NCBI GenBank assembly: GCA_012963885.1
Contig: DTUY01000301.1
Span: 1,525-54,454, forward strand
Length of the DNA: 52,930 nt
Reading direction: 5' to 3'
Source: Candidatus Poribacteria bacterium
Lineage (GTDB): Bacteria; Poribacteria; WGA-4E; UBA9662
This document shows, piece by piece, positions 10,901 through 17,995 of this stretch. Made by a program: the position numbers and the translations under genes. The notes beneath the pieces are model-generated. The model saw nothing but the letters and a program-made list of their open reading frames with translations. It was not told the origin of the DNA and made no database searches. Position 1 is the first letter of the stretch, and every line of letters begins with the position of its first letter.

Positions 10901-12170
10901 CGTTGGGTTCAAGGACTTAAAAGATAACGATGGTGAAGAATTAACACCTGTTGATTACCAATTAATGAACCAGCAAAGTTCCCGTGGTGGACAGGGGGAA
11001 GAAACCCTTGAAGGGGAATTACAGAAATACCTGCATCTTACACCCGACAGCATTGCTATCTTGCCGTACGAGGTTGTTATGAACCAAGGGGGCAATCTCA
11101 AATCGGTGGCTGTCAGTATGGAGGTACACGACCAGGATACTAGAATAGGCAACAAGGTCCTGCTGGATGCGGAAGATAAGCTGGACTTGATCATGGGGCC
11201 GTTAATGACCCGTATGTCGCTTGACTTCTTCGTTGGGCGGGGCAAGGATGCCTATTTGTACAGCGCTATTGGAATGACCTCATTTTCGGGCATGGGTAAT
11301 TTATTCATCCCTATTCTGATTGCTTCGTTAATCGTGTTGAATACAATGCTGGGTGCGGTTTACGAACGCGTGCGAGAAATTGGGATCTATAGTTCTGTTG
11401 GACTAGCACCGGTACACATCGCGTTTTTGTTCCTGGCAGAGGCTTGCGTTTATGCGATTGTGGGAGCGGTATTCGGTTACTTATTCGGTCAGATTGTGGC
11501 AACGATGCTAGTTAAATTTAACCTGTTGGGTGGCTTAACGTTGAACTATTCATCCATGTCGACGGTAATGGCGACGATTATTGTCATGCTTGTTGTTATC
11601 GGATCGACGCTATATCCAGCCATTAAAGCAGGTAGGATGGCTGTTCCTGACATTGAGCGGAAATGGAAACTTCCAGAACCGGATGGTGATTTTTGGCAGT
11701 TTAGCTTGCCGTTTACTGTTTTGTCCGAAGAATCTTTGGGATTGAACATCTTTATGCGGGACTATTTTGAAGCGCATTCTGATGAATCTGCCAGTGATTT
11801 CTATTCTGATCAAATCACATTTAACCGTATAGCAGAGGAAGGGGAGGATGTCTTCAGCATCGGTATGATGGTTTGGTTGGCACCGTATGATTTGGGAGTT
11901 AGTCAGAAGGTTAAGTTGGTGACAGTGCCTGTTGGCAGTGAAGAAGAAGATTTGTATCGTATTGGTCTGAACGTTACGCGTGAAAGTGGTGAGATTGCAT
12001 CTTGGAAACGTGTTAACCGCCGCTTCCTCAATTTAGTTCGAAAACAGTTATTGATCTGGCGAACTTTTAGCGCAGAAGTTCGAGGTGAATTTCACGATCG
12101 TGGCAGGCAGGAAACTTACTCTGAACGAGAGGTTCATGCCCCTGATCTTACTCCTCAGCCGGCAGATTAA
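4998..12170 (+). CDS. Giant M28-like / LysM / coiled-coil / FtsX-type permease
   Basis: I chose the ATG at 4998 because AAGGAG sits six bases upstream and a signal peptide (residues 1-~30) follows; an in-frame ATG exists at 4965. Order from 4998: M28-like fold begins ~35; LysM-like YEVKKGDTLGSVADRF ~168; Asp/Asn-rich calcium-loop-like segments ~204 and 231-267; PA-type domain ~280-350; M28 core ~391-457; coiled coils ~520-1210; M28 C-terminal part ~1240-1280; beta-rich region; three membrane helices ~1625-1715; then an FtsX/MacB-type permease with a helix at ~1745, a large extracytoplasmic loop and three helices at ~2100-2220. Canonical M28 metal residues are replaced (YYD for HxD, DAHF for xGEE, DTPFDT for HTxxDT), so peptidase activity is doubtful. 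With the ATPase at 16005 it should form an ABC-type mechanotransmission or lipoprotein-handling complex. Confidence 0.85.
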   Translation: MRKFGTPFCFALLWAFLMLNYCTVIAEGADGASSLSLSDTAVKIREQVDIRNIRKDIARLSSLSTRVTGYPDTANASKYIFDRFTEIGLQNVESRDFTITVPIDHGDGRLEVLSGSGDKSPLAFQISPIWPNLIRTSLLPTDGLKAPIFFVGSSNLRDFNDKDIGGFWYEVKKGDTLGSVADRFHVGIGAITDDVLNSHLQKTDDGVDNNENLQTDEYGEIPQLSDIATWAKDKIDNNGNGIIDEIPGDNTDGKDNNKDGQIDEHGEFIAASESSIFIPEGSIVLVNFNSSTRWINAAMLGAKAVVFIEPETTNRGEAENKFLTVPANVPRFWVSRSNAEKIKGMIAAAEDKGEKVTVRLKSTMTWERRTGQNIRGYLEGGDPQLKDEMVVLNAYYDSMSVVPAIAPGADPTSGIASMLELARIFSEKKFRPGRSVLFVATDAHFQGLAGMRAFMDGIGKDVVGRDVDSPGTPTMHGLRRGLSSDIFEFEELGRKIFISIDRNVLVDLPSDFYHEVHQVSYDLESLDTTLADLSISVSNINSLRDKQRDFQIRQKKKVQSRKKREKQDFTEEEKSLLDANLSKIKKDSQQTTQFLRDIIQRIDRLREIALAESRVAQRELIESIALPMARIDVWAIERLVADLESKNPGRFSRNPDDSYLTREEKNGNYRLLIPDELRDQPTAQDIQKLSDSLENWELKDKRKLMLRYAPANLLDRHLNFGDLKELIAARRIVSSANESLSNYINEEEQILKNIRDKITDIDSSSNFFVESINKLNEDPLYQPDRTKLAFYISDTDLLDLSSLQRKILLGSSFSSSQKSNLDRFEDLNKDIQQKRALLMSEKPDPSISVLIEKLTKDKQNILESGLRNARIEARRIDWLLSSHANLSRGYLDEELLVLKHYLKDYEERKKAIEIRTQIAAHFTEQSLLAAVKERSESDIVDLQNLLGRLDQLNSSLDEETKGLLRDNMLTLRNSRFRNIQNRVEKIARISKAEYQRKITSLEQAIALQDLFNRYYASLFISIDLSTQNDTFGVFNKGWFYDQQPEYVLRREFASIGNKLLEYANQADFGERIEQLWKFTNDQIQQSVMASQWGISAGIAPKEAIEGKTLETLVGEHFSTLKGLGGVSRLMKMQFQHMKDRGEPSEDMLKDIDYIRKEVERFIRNDIRSARKARKGKIRQLNKLNAQLTLRGEDPSELTQDEVDDIKELISVVGLSGSSNFINGISASGGKTWKTYIPSKIAFDSEVATLAGKTGIAFATIDDARMMTDTPFDTINRMDITDDGNLHKQVKTMASILIQALRDPLMPTSAKVGNFYCNLYGDVVEYDARESALPSKPVPNPIVTLRRKHKTMTGVRGDLIIRGDNRGIFEVVGLAMEGRATNRMGGAQEIEPYILDRDSGDIVYAPDLGNFGAKVYNNKVPIDRRQRGCRVVVFPCVSTTIYDLVDQRSLRTLRELQVYDAATDSFPEKYGISKPIQQQGVSATEPIALVYSEADARIKIGMSYGQIGKRLLLIKAGPSGAKNPTLYTGEGFVVGENGSIRVTPYVVIRDMWWLDENRNRLYKKFGISSDRLDQLHQFANVRLNQARDMLLKRDYSQALKLARAAWGFESRAYPDVKKTGNDVVSGVMFYLALLIPFAYFMERLLFGFASIHKQIIATFAIFLVVFFFLAQVHPAFQITTTPVIILVAFIVLALSVLVVAIIIRKFEEQLEKMKQETSKVYKADVGRLAASAAAFSLGISNMRKRGMRTILTCVTLVILTFTVISFTSVRTFMRPNRTTLASVTPKYTGMLIRDQYWRAMEEPVITTITNDLHKKEVSREEVERLFRRKGKPIPIDGELSDVTIYNVVAPRAWYQTSGTGDQSFVQLTRTANKLDPRPKTNPTGEPKTFAANMLVGMSEREPEVTGIQSHLRYGTWFKQENASEWPTKWPYVCVLPKGMADLLGIEEADMGKATVSVYGEDFTVVGVLGVGFKDLKDNDGEELTPVDYQLMNQQSSRGGQGEETLEGELQKYLHLTPDSIAILPYEVVMNQGGNLKSVAVSMEVHDQDTRIGNKVLLDAEDKLDLIMGPLMTRMSLDFFVGRGKDAYLYSAIGMTSFSGMGNLFIPILIASLIVLNTMLGAVYERVREIGIYSSVGLAPVHIAFLFLAEACVYAIVGAVFGYLFGQIVATMLVKFNLLGGLTLNYSSMSTVMATIIVMLVVIGSTLYPAIKAGRMAVPDIERKWKLPEPDGDFWQFSLPFTVLSEESLGLNIFMRDYFEAHSDESASDFYSDQITFNRIAEEGEDVFSIGMMVWLAPYDLGVSQKVKLVTVPVGSEEEDLYRIGLNVTRESGEIASWKRVNRRFLNLVRKQLLIWRTFSAEVRGEFHDRGRQETYSEREVHAPDLTPQPAD

Positions 12171-12193
12171 TGTGATTTATGTAAGGAGCTGAA

Positions 12194-12400
12194 ATGGATG
12201 AACATGGTTTATTGTTGGGAAAACTGGCGTACATTATCATTAGTGTCGGTACGGTGTTCTGGCTCATTTCCATCCTATTCTTGGGAGGCGGATGGCGGCC
12301 ACAGTTATTGGCGGCAGGTGTTCTAATCATTGGGATTTTTGTGGCTTATATTTCTGAAGCGGTTGGAAAAGAAGCAGATGATGGTGAGATGCCGGAATAA
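12194..12400 (+). CDS. Small two-helix membrane protein
   Basis: This 68-residue protein begins 23 bases after the giant permease gene, with AAGGAG five bases before its ATG. Two hydrophobic stretches (~10-30, containing AYIIISVGTVFWLISILF, and ~36-54) separated by a short GGGWRP turn predict a helical hairpin. The tail is acidic (GKEADDGEMPE). No family is recognised. Position and translation signals support a real gene, perhaps a small subunit of the membrane complex encoded around it. Confidence 0.65.
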   Translation: MDEHGLLLGKLAYIIISVGTVFWLISILFLGGGWRPQLLAAGVLIIGIFVAYISEAVGKEADDGEMPE

Positions 12401-12448
12401 TGTATTGGCAGTACCGTGGATTAGTTTAGGGATTAACGGAGGATAAAT

Positions 12449-14440
12449 TTGGCGAGAGAAAGAGTTACCGAAGCCCAAGAGTGGCAAGCATGGGCCAAAC
12501 GTTATGATATCGATGGGGGGATTCGAGCCTTTGAGTCGGGATTGACTTTAAAGGTCTTCCTGGGAGCCCTGTTTATCGGTCTTCTGATGATGCCAGGTGC
12601 GATATACCTAACGTTAGTCTCAGGTACATCTGGTGCAGGGGCGGCGCCTTGGGTGGCGGTTATCCTTTTCACAGAACTGGCGCGCAGGTCTTTTACTACT
12701 GCAAAACGGCAAGAACTTTACATGTTGTTAGGTTTGACCGGAGCGGCAGTTGGAGCAGGTACCCAATACCGTGGTTTCATATGGTACTCTTATTTCATCG
12801 GGACACCGCAAGCAGAGTCATATGAAATTGCCGATAAGGTTCCCTGGTGGACAGCCCCAGCGCCGGATTCCATCGCTATTGCTGAGAGATCTCTCTTGCA
12901 TATGGATTGGTACTGGCCGATCCTGATGTTTATTATCTTTAAATTATTGGGAGTAATGCGAGGGTTGGGGGCTTCATATGTTTTGTTTCGCGTGACAGCC
13001 GATTTTGAACGGTTACCTTTCCCAATGGCACCGATTGCAGCACAGGGTGCGACTGCTCTAGCTGAATCCACCACTAAAAGCGAAACTTGGCGATGGAGAA
13101 TCTTTTCCATAGGGTCAATGTCAGGTTTAATCTGGGGATTCATTTACATTGGCATTCCTTCATTAACTGGTGTGGTGATGTCTGAACCTATTATGATCCT
13201 GAAAATTCCTTGGATCGATTTCACGCCTGCTATCGAAGGTTTCGCCCCAACAGGTGTCTTTGCACTTTCAACCGATTTCAGTCAGATTCTTACCGGCTTC
13301 GTTCTACCGTTTCCAGTTGTTTTTTCCGAATTTGTCACCGCGTGTTTTACGCAGTTTTTCCTGAATCCGCAAGTCCTGTACCGAAGTGAGATCTTACATC
13401 AATGGCGGCCTGGACTGGACGTTCGCGGTACGGGGCTTTATAATGGTCTCGATTTTTGGATCAGTTTCTCAATAGGTAAGGCCTTCAGTTTGGCTGTCAT
13501 CGGTTTCGCAGCTTCTGTCCCAATATTCATGCAAATGAGAAAAAAGCAGAAAGCAAGCGGTGGACAAAGCGTTCTTGCCCCTCCGGCTGGACGGGGTGAT
13601 TTCCCAATCTGGTTCATGGGATCTATGTGGCTGGTCTCCATGAGTGTCTATGTATGGATAGTTCATAAATTTATGGTACCTAGTTTCCCACTTACTTTTT
13701 TTCTCGGGTTTGCTTTTCTCTATACGCCACTAAATTCCTATATAACCGCTCGAACTTATGGTGTGTTAGGTAGGGATCTGTTCGAGATACCATATCTGCA
13801 TGAAATGACTCTCATTTTGAGCCGTTATGAAGAGGTTGACATTTGGTTTGTACATTGGCCAGATGAAGATTATGGAGCAGGTACTCAAGGGTGGCGAGTG
13901 CTCGAACTAACCGGTACAACGTTCACCAGTAAAATAGCGGGTGATTTACTTATTATGCCAATTCTCATTATCTCCGGAATTATTGTCTGGCATTTCATCT
14001 GGAAAATTGCCCCTATTCCTTCGGCACAATATCCGGATGCTCAAATTAAATGGCCGTTTAATGCAACAAACGAAGCTCTTAGGATAACAGCTTTACGCGA
14101 TGGAAACAGCCAGATGCTTCAGGCGATACGCGGGGATTATCTGTCAGCTGGGTTTACGTCAATGTTAGCCATTCGAGGCATAATATGGATGTTTAAATTA
14201 CCCAGTATGTGGTTTTTCGGGGTTATTGGTGGGCTGGGGGGAGATCCAGGAATGATGCTACCCCGCTTGGTTGGCGCAATAATTGGTCGTTTTTACATGA
14301 TTAAGCGATTTGGTTTAAAGAGGTGGTTCATGTTCAATCCAGTATTAGCGGCAGGCTTCTCCTGTGGTGTTGGGTTGATTGGGATGGTTAGCGTTGCTAT
14401 TGCACTGGTTTCGAAAGCAGTGATTGTCAAGCCGTTCTAA
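12449..14440 (+). CDS. OPT-like multi-pass membrane protein (DUF6785/DUF6784 type)
   Basis: The start is a TTG with GGAGG six bases upstream, and no in-frame ATG gives a complete first domain. The 663 residues contain about 14-16 hydrophobic segments with glycine/proline-rich breaks typical of oligopeptide-transporter (OPT)-like proteins, including AIYLTLVSGTSGAGAAPWVA near 50 and PFPMAPIAAQGATALAES near 190. The C-terminal part (FFGVIGGLGGDPGMMLPRLV) resembles the second DUF of this group. By homology it would be a secondary transporter, perhaps for peptides or metal chelates; the substrate cannot be told. It lies in the middle of the cluster, 49 bases after the small membrane protein and 7 before the next start. 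Confidence 0.75.
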   Translation: MARERVTEAQEWQAWAKRYDIDGGIRAFESGLTLKVFLGALFIGLLMMPGAIYLTLVSGTSGAGAAPWVAVILFTELARRSFTTAKRQELYMLLGLTGAAVGAGTQYRGFIWYSYFIGTPQAESYEIADKVPWWTAPAPDSIAIAERSLLHMDWYWPILMFIIFKLLGVMRGLGASYVLFRVTADFERLPFPMAPIAAQGATALAESTTKSETWRWRIFSIGSMSGLIWGFIYIGIPSLTGVVMSEPIMILKIPWIDFTPAIEGFAPTGVFALSTDFSQILTGFVLPFPVVFSEFVTACFTQFFLNPQVLYRSEILHQWRPGLDVRGTGLYNGLDFWISFSIGKAFSLAVIGFAASVPIFMQMRKKQKASGGQSVLAPPAGRGDFPIWFMGSMWLVSMSVYVWIVHKFMVPSFPLTFFLGFAFLYTPLNSYITARTYGVLGRDLFEIPYLHEMTLILSRYEEVDIWFVHWPDEDYGAGTQGWRVLELTGTTFTSKIAGDLLIMPILIISGIIVWHFIWKIAPIPSAQYPDAQIKWPFNATNEALRITALRDGNSQMLQAIRGDYLSAGFTSMLAIRGIIWMFKLPSMWFFGVIGGLGGDPGMMLPRLVGAIIGRFYMIKRFGLKRWFMFNPVLAAGFSCGVGLIGMVSVAIALVSKAVIVKPF

Positions 14441-14447
14441 AACGGCC

Positions 14448-15404
14448 ATGAAATGGATAAAATTTGGTTGGGCAGGAATTGTGGCTGAACTCCCCGAGGA
14501 GTGGGAGATCAGTGGCTTGTCTGGCGATCAGAATGAAGGGTATTTAAGGTTGGAAGACGAGTTCATGCCTCGTCTGGAGCTGAAATGGTCTGTCGCCAAA
14601 TCGAAACGTCGTAACCCCGATTTACACGCAGTTCTTGATGATTACTTCAAGATTATTCGAAAGACCTACAAGAAGACGAAGCAAGATCTGCAAATTAAGC
14701 GTAATGTCAATCTGATTAAAGATGATGCTTTTTTCGATGGTTACGATCTGGTTTTCTTTACATGGAAGGGGGAAATACAAGCCAATGGCCTGATCTTCTT
14801 TTGCCCGGCAACGCGGCGTATTACATTGATACAAGTAATGGGCAAACCGAAGCAGAATATTCGGGCTATTACTGAAGAGATCTTTACCTCTGTACAGATT
14901 GAACCAGATGATCAGAAACTTTTGTGGACCGCCTACAATCTGCACGTTGAGGTGCCCAAGGATTATCGGCTGGATAAACATCAGTTACTTTCTGGGTACT
15001 TGCTTTTTTCCTTTGTCAATCCAGGTTCATTCACTGATCGAAAACGCCGTCTGAGTATCGAGCGTTATGGTCTTGCAGATGTGTTGTTGAAAGATCAAAC
15101 ACTTGAAGATTGGTTTCGAACCAAGTACAAGAAGGCCATTCGTGGGTTTGGTTTTCAGATCGAGTCGATGGATCAGGATGGAGTTGAACACTTGATTCTC
15201 AGCGGTGAGGAAACACGCGTTACAGACAATATTCCTATCCGCAGCGTTCAATTGGCGAATCAGATCAGGAAAAGGAAGTGCTTTGTGGCTCATATTCGGC
15301 ACTGTTATGAATCGAACCGAATTTATGTGATACAGGTTGTATCGAAAACTGACGCTGTCGAAACCGCAAAACTTGTTGCTGATAGCATTGCCATGCACAA
15401 TTGA
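14448..15404 (+). CDS. Soluble protein with two copies of a DcrB/PsbP-like fold (tentative)
   Basis: The ATG at 14448 lies 7 bases after the OPT-like gene and is preferred over a TTG at 14424 inside that gene. The 318 residues appear to be an internal duplication. Both halves open with a strand pair around a VPxxY/LPExW motif (VAELPEEWEIS near 15; LHVEVPKDYRLD near 170), followed by GYL(R/L)(L/F), a basic hydrophilic strand and a long lysine-rich helix. This shape resembles DcrB/PsbP/DUF1795-type domains, but I do not recognise a specific family. There is no signal peptide, so it is probably cytoplasmic and works with the membrane proteins or the PqqD-like protein encoded next. Confidence 0.6.
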   Translation: MKWIKFGWAGIVAELPEEWEISGLSGDQNEGYLRLEDEFMPRLELKWSVAKSKRRNPDLHAVLDDYFKIIRKTYKKTKQDLQIKRNVNLIKDDAFFDGYDLVFFTWKGEIQANGLIFFCPATRRITLIQVMGKPKQNIRAITEEIFTSVQIEPDDQKLLWTAYNLHVEVPKDYRLDKHQLLSGYLLFSFVNPGSFTDRKRRLSIERYGLADVLLKDQTLEDWFRTKYKKAIRGFGFQIESMDQDGVEHLILSGEETRVTDNIPIRSVQLANQIRKRKCFVAHIRHCYESNRIYVIQVVSKTDAVETAKLVADSIAMHN

Positions 15405-15417
15405 GGTTTTTTGATCA

Positions 15418-15846
15418 ATGCTGAACAGAATTCTTTATAAACTTAAGTTAAAGAAGCGACCGCCTACTCCCGATAAAGAGACACTGGTTGGCATGCACCC
15501 ACTTAGAAACCAACTCATTGATTGGGAAGTGGACGATCGTAGTGAAGTAGTATTGAAAATTCCACAGACGCACAAGAAGTGGTTGAGGATCATGGCCAGG
15601 ATTTTTAAACTTCCACCCAAGCGAATCGTTGTCTTGGACGAGGTTGGATCGCTTGTGTGGCAACTTTGCGATGGACATCACTCCATCAAGCAGATAGTTA
15701 AAAGCTTGCGTGATAGATACAAAATGACGCGGAAAGAGGCTGAAACCTCGCTTTTCAGTTATATGCAGACACTTGGTAAGCGTGGAATTATTGCCTTTGC
15801 CGTGCCGCAAAATCGGAAAACGGATAAACAGCCAACGCTTGCGTGA
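15418..15846 (+). CDS. PqqD-like protein, C-terminus altered by tandem duplication
   Basis: Residues ~60-135 match the PqqD winged-helix fold: VLDEVGSLVWQLCDGHHSI, a spacer, then a helix ending in YMQTLGKRGIIAF. PqqD proteins bind ribosomal precursor peptides and pass them to modifying enzymes. PqqD-like proteins also occur beside ABC exporters with no radical-SAM partner, as here. A perfect 133-bp tandem duplication begins inside the gene. Because 133 is not a multiple of three, the frame ends at TLA-stop. Without it the protein would be about 169 residues, with a Gln/Glu/Asn-rich tail overlapping the ATPase start. The winged helix itself is intact, so the product may still work. Confidence 0.75.
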   Translation: MLNRILYKLKLKKRPPTPDKETLVGMHPLRNQLIDWEVDDRSEVVLKIPQTHKKWLRIMARIFKLPPKRIVVLDEVGSLVWQLCDGHHSIKQIVKSLRDRYKMTRKEAETSLFSYMQTLGKRGIIAFAVPQNRKTDKQPTLA

Positions 15847-15969
15847 TAGATACAAAATGACGCGGAAAGAGGCTGAAACCTCGCTTTTCAGTTATATGCA
15901 GACACTTGGTAAGCGTGGAATTATTGCCTTTGCCGTGCCGCAAAATCGGAAAACGGATAAACAGCCAAC
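15704..15969 (+). repeat. Perfect 133-bp tandem direct duplication
   Basis: Copy 1 is 15704-15836 and copy 2 is 15837-15969; I see no mismatch between them. Copy 2 recreates the last PqqD codons in another frame, continuous with the ancestral tail that ends at 16060. The identity implies a very recent event, or an assembly artefact. Confidence 0.9.
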
Positions 15970-16004
15970 AGATCAGGAAAGAGAGAACGGAGAAGGAGAG
16001 ACCA

Positions 16005-16808
16005 ATGCTGCAGAATCAGCCAACAGCACCAGCCCCAATAGAGTCGCCAGCCAAGTTTAAAGACCAACTGCCGATAGAAAATACGGTTCGGGTCCGTAAC
16101 CTTATTAAAAAATACGAGATGGGAAGTAATGATGTTCAAGCGTTAAGGGGTGTAAACTTTGAAATTCAGCGCGGTGAGTACGTTTCAATCATGGGCCCGT
16201 CTGGATCCGGAAAATCAACTCTATTTAATATGATTGGCGGCCTTGATAAACCAACTGAAGGTCGTGTCTACATTGATGAGGTCGATATCGCTCAACTCGA
16301 TGCCTATGAACTTGCCTGGCTGCGGTGCCGAAAAATCGGTTATATCTTTCAGTCGTTCAACCTGATACCGGTTATGACAGCACTGGAGAATGTTTCCTTG
16401 CCAATGATCTTTGGCGGGATGACGGCAGATGATAGCCGTGACAAAGCGGTACATCTACTTTCCTTGGTTGGACTTGGTGACCGAGTCCAACATAAACCTT
16501 TGGAACTCTCTGGAGGTCAGCAGCAACGTGTGGCTATCGCTAGATCCTTCGCAAACGACCCCGCCATTGTGCTAGCTGATGAACCAACAGGAAACTTGGA
16601 TACTCACACCGGCCTCGACATCATTAACCTGCTAAAAGGGCTTAACTCTGAGCAACAAGTAACAATTATCACTGCAACACACGACACGAAGATGCTTGAT
16701 GTCTCTGATCGCATTTTTCATATGGAAGATGGAAGAGTTGATAAAATCGAAGCTAGAGATGAGGTTGACCTACGAGTTGGCAGATTAGATGGGGAGGAAG
16801 TTGGTTGA
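16005..16808 (+). CDS. LolD/MacB-type ABC transporter ATPase
   Basis: I chose the ATG at 16005: AAGGAG lies six bases upstream and an Ala/Pro-rich leader precedes the ATPase fold; a longer frame from 15906 only reads the duplicated PqqD sequence. The 267 residues carry Walker A (GPSGSGKST), a Q-loop (FQSFNL), the signature LSGGQQQR, Walker B (VLADEPTGN) and the H-switch (TATHD). This subtype (LolD, MacB, FtsE) drives permeases of the FtsX superfamily and works from the cytoplasm without moving substrate through a classical channel. The FtsX-type permease at 4998-12170 is the obvious partner. In the ancestral arrangement the PqqD gene would have overlapped this start, implying translational coupling that is now lost. 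Confidence 0.95.
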   Translation: MLQNQPTAPAPIESPAKFKDQLPIENTVRVRNLIKKYEMGSNDVQALRGVNFEIQRGEYVSIMGPSGSGKSTLFNMIGGLDKPTEGRVYIDEVDIAQLDAYELAWLRCRKIGYIFQSFNLIPVMTALENVSLPMIFGGMTADDSRDKAVHLLSLVGLGDRVQHKPLELSGGQQQRVAIARSFANDPAIVLADEPTGNLDTHTGLDIINLLKGLNSEQQVTIITATHDTKMLDVSDRIFHMEDGRVDKIEARDEVDLRVGRLDGEEVG

Positions 16809-16811
16809 CAA

Positions 16812-17804
16812 CTAATACGTTTCTTTCAGCAGGCGGTTCTTGTCTCGTGCGCGTTCTATTCGAGTCCATTCCCTAGCATTGCGTGGCAGGTTCTCTATTT
16901 GATCAAGTGTGATGTCATCAGGGAGCGATACTAAGTTGGATTTGATTCGGTACAACCATGGATAAATACCGTATTCCATGCCCTTTAATCCACAGAGGTA
17001 CATCAAACAGTTCGGTTTTTCTAAAAGCGGCGCAAGTTGATCCTGATTTTCCTCTAACGCATCTTGAACGTAAAATCTTCCTCCCTTTGCGTTTCGTGTT
17101 TCTCGGCTTATCGCTGTGTGGTAATGAAAGTTAGGATGTCTTTCAGCAAAATGGGAAAAAGCATCATCGTACATAATATCAGTGGAGTATGGAACGCCGA
17201 AAATGAGCCACACTTCTCCTTCAAAACCCTGATTAAATAGTTCGACAATCATTCCACGGTAGGGAGCAATTCCAGTCCCCGTTGCTACCAGCACATAGTG
17301 ATAATTAAGCGGATCTTCAGGCAAAAGGAACGATTTACCAACAGGCCCCGTGATGTCAATTGAGTTGCCAAGTTGGACGTCACATATGAAGTTTGATGTA
17401 GAGCCCATAACCAGTTCACCTGTTTCTGCATCTTCGTTAAGTTCGCGTTTTACGCAAAGAGAGACAGTATTTCCATGCCAGTCATCCCCCCAGCATGCCG
17501 AAGCAATTGAATATAAACGGACTTGATTTGTTAACGACTGGTGAACATAATTAAACTCGTGATTATTAAATCGTCCGTCAGGAAAAACTCCGAGGCTTTG
17601 ACCAACGCGATATTTACCTGCCATTTCACTGTCCCTAATGTCCAGAATGACGTGCCAGCAATGGTTTGGACTGGATGTATGCGAAATCCGATATTTGTCG
17701 ACAACCTTTGCTACAAATGTTTTCTTTTTATTATATAAGTTGATTGCAATTTCTGGTACGGGACCAAGTTGCAGGTCATCAGGCCTGCTTAGGGATCTGA
17801 ACAC
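16812..17804 (-). CDS. Plant-type ferredoxin-NADP(+) reductase-like enzyme
   Basis: The 330 residues show an N-terminal FAD-binding barrel with RLYSIAS (~96-102) and a second FAD segment CVKRE, then a Rossmann NADP domain with GTGIAPYRG (~175-183) and YLCGLKGMEYG near the end. Tyr/Trp residues in the last third fit this group, which also includes the BoxA-type reductase of benzoyl-CoA oxygenase. It would pass electrons between NADPH and ferredoxin or flavodoxin in the cytoplasm. The start is a GTG with AAAGGT upstream; an upstream ATG is out of frame. It converges on the ABC cluster with only 3 bases between stops and has no ferredoxin gene beside it. Confidence 0.88.
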   Translation of the reverse strand: MFRSLSRPDDLQLGPVPEIAINLYNKKKTFVAKVVDKYRISHTSSPNHCWHVILDIRDSEMAGKYRVGQSLGVFPDGRFNNHEFNYVHQSLTNQVRLYSIASACWGDDWHGNTVSLCVKRELNEDAETGELVMGSTSNFICDVQLGNSIDITGPVGKSFLLPEDPLNYHYVLVATGTGIAPYRGMIVELFNQGFEGEVWLIFGVPYSTDIMYDDAFSHFAERHPNFHYHTAISRETRNAKGGRFYVQDALEENQDQLAPLLEKPNCLMYLCGLKGMEYGIYPWLYRIKSNLVSLPDDITLDQIENLPRNAREWTRIERARDKNRLLKETY

Positions 17805-17995
17805 AACTTACCTTTTTCATTTATGAATTGCTAATTCCCAACTTTTGAACGTCAGATTCAAAAAAACTAGCTGGGATTGGCAGGTTTTTTGGTATTCAAG
17901 GTAGACGCACTTTTGCAACACAATAGTAGTCTAATTAGAGCGATTTCAAATTATAGCATTGCACTTATAGCCTGTCAAAAGGAATTTACGCTAAG

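Noticed and set aside
5052..11813. Many 60-110-codon minus-strand frames under the giant gene
   Set aside because: They are antisense shadows of a continuous, domain-rich plus-strand gene.
15906..16004. Longer N-terminus for the ABC ATPase
   Set aside because: These codons are out-of-frame duplicated PqqD sequence; the ATG at 16005 has a good Shine-Dalgarno and a normal length.
15773..16060. A second PqqD-like frame starting with a TTG
   Set aside because: It is only the second copy of the 133-bp duplication plus the ancestral PqqD tail, without the N-terminal half.
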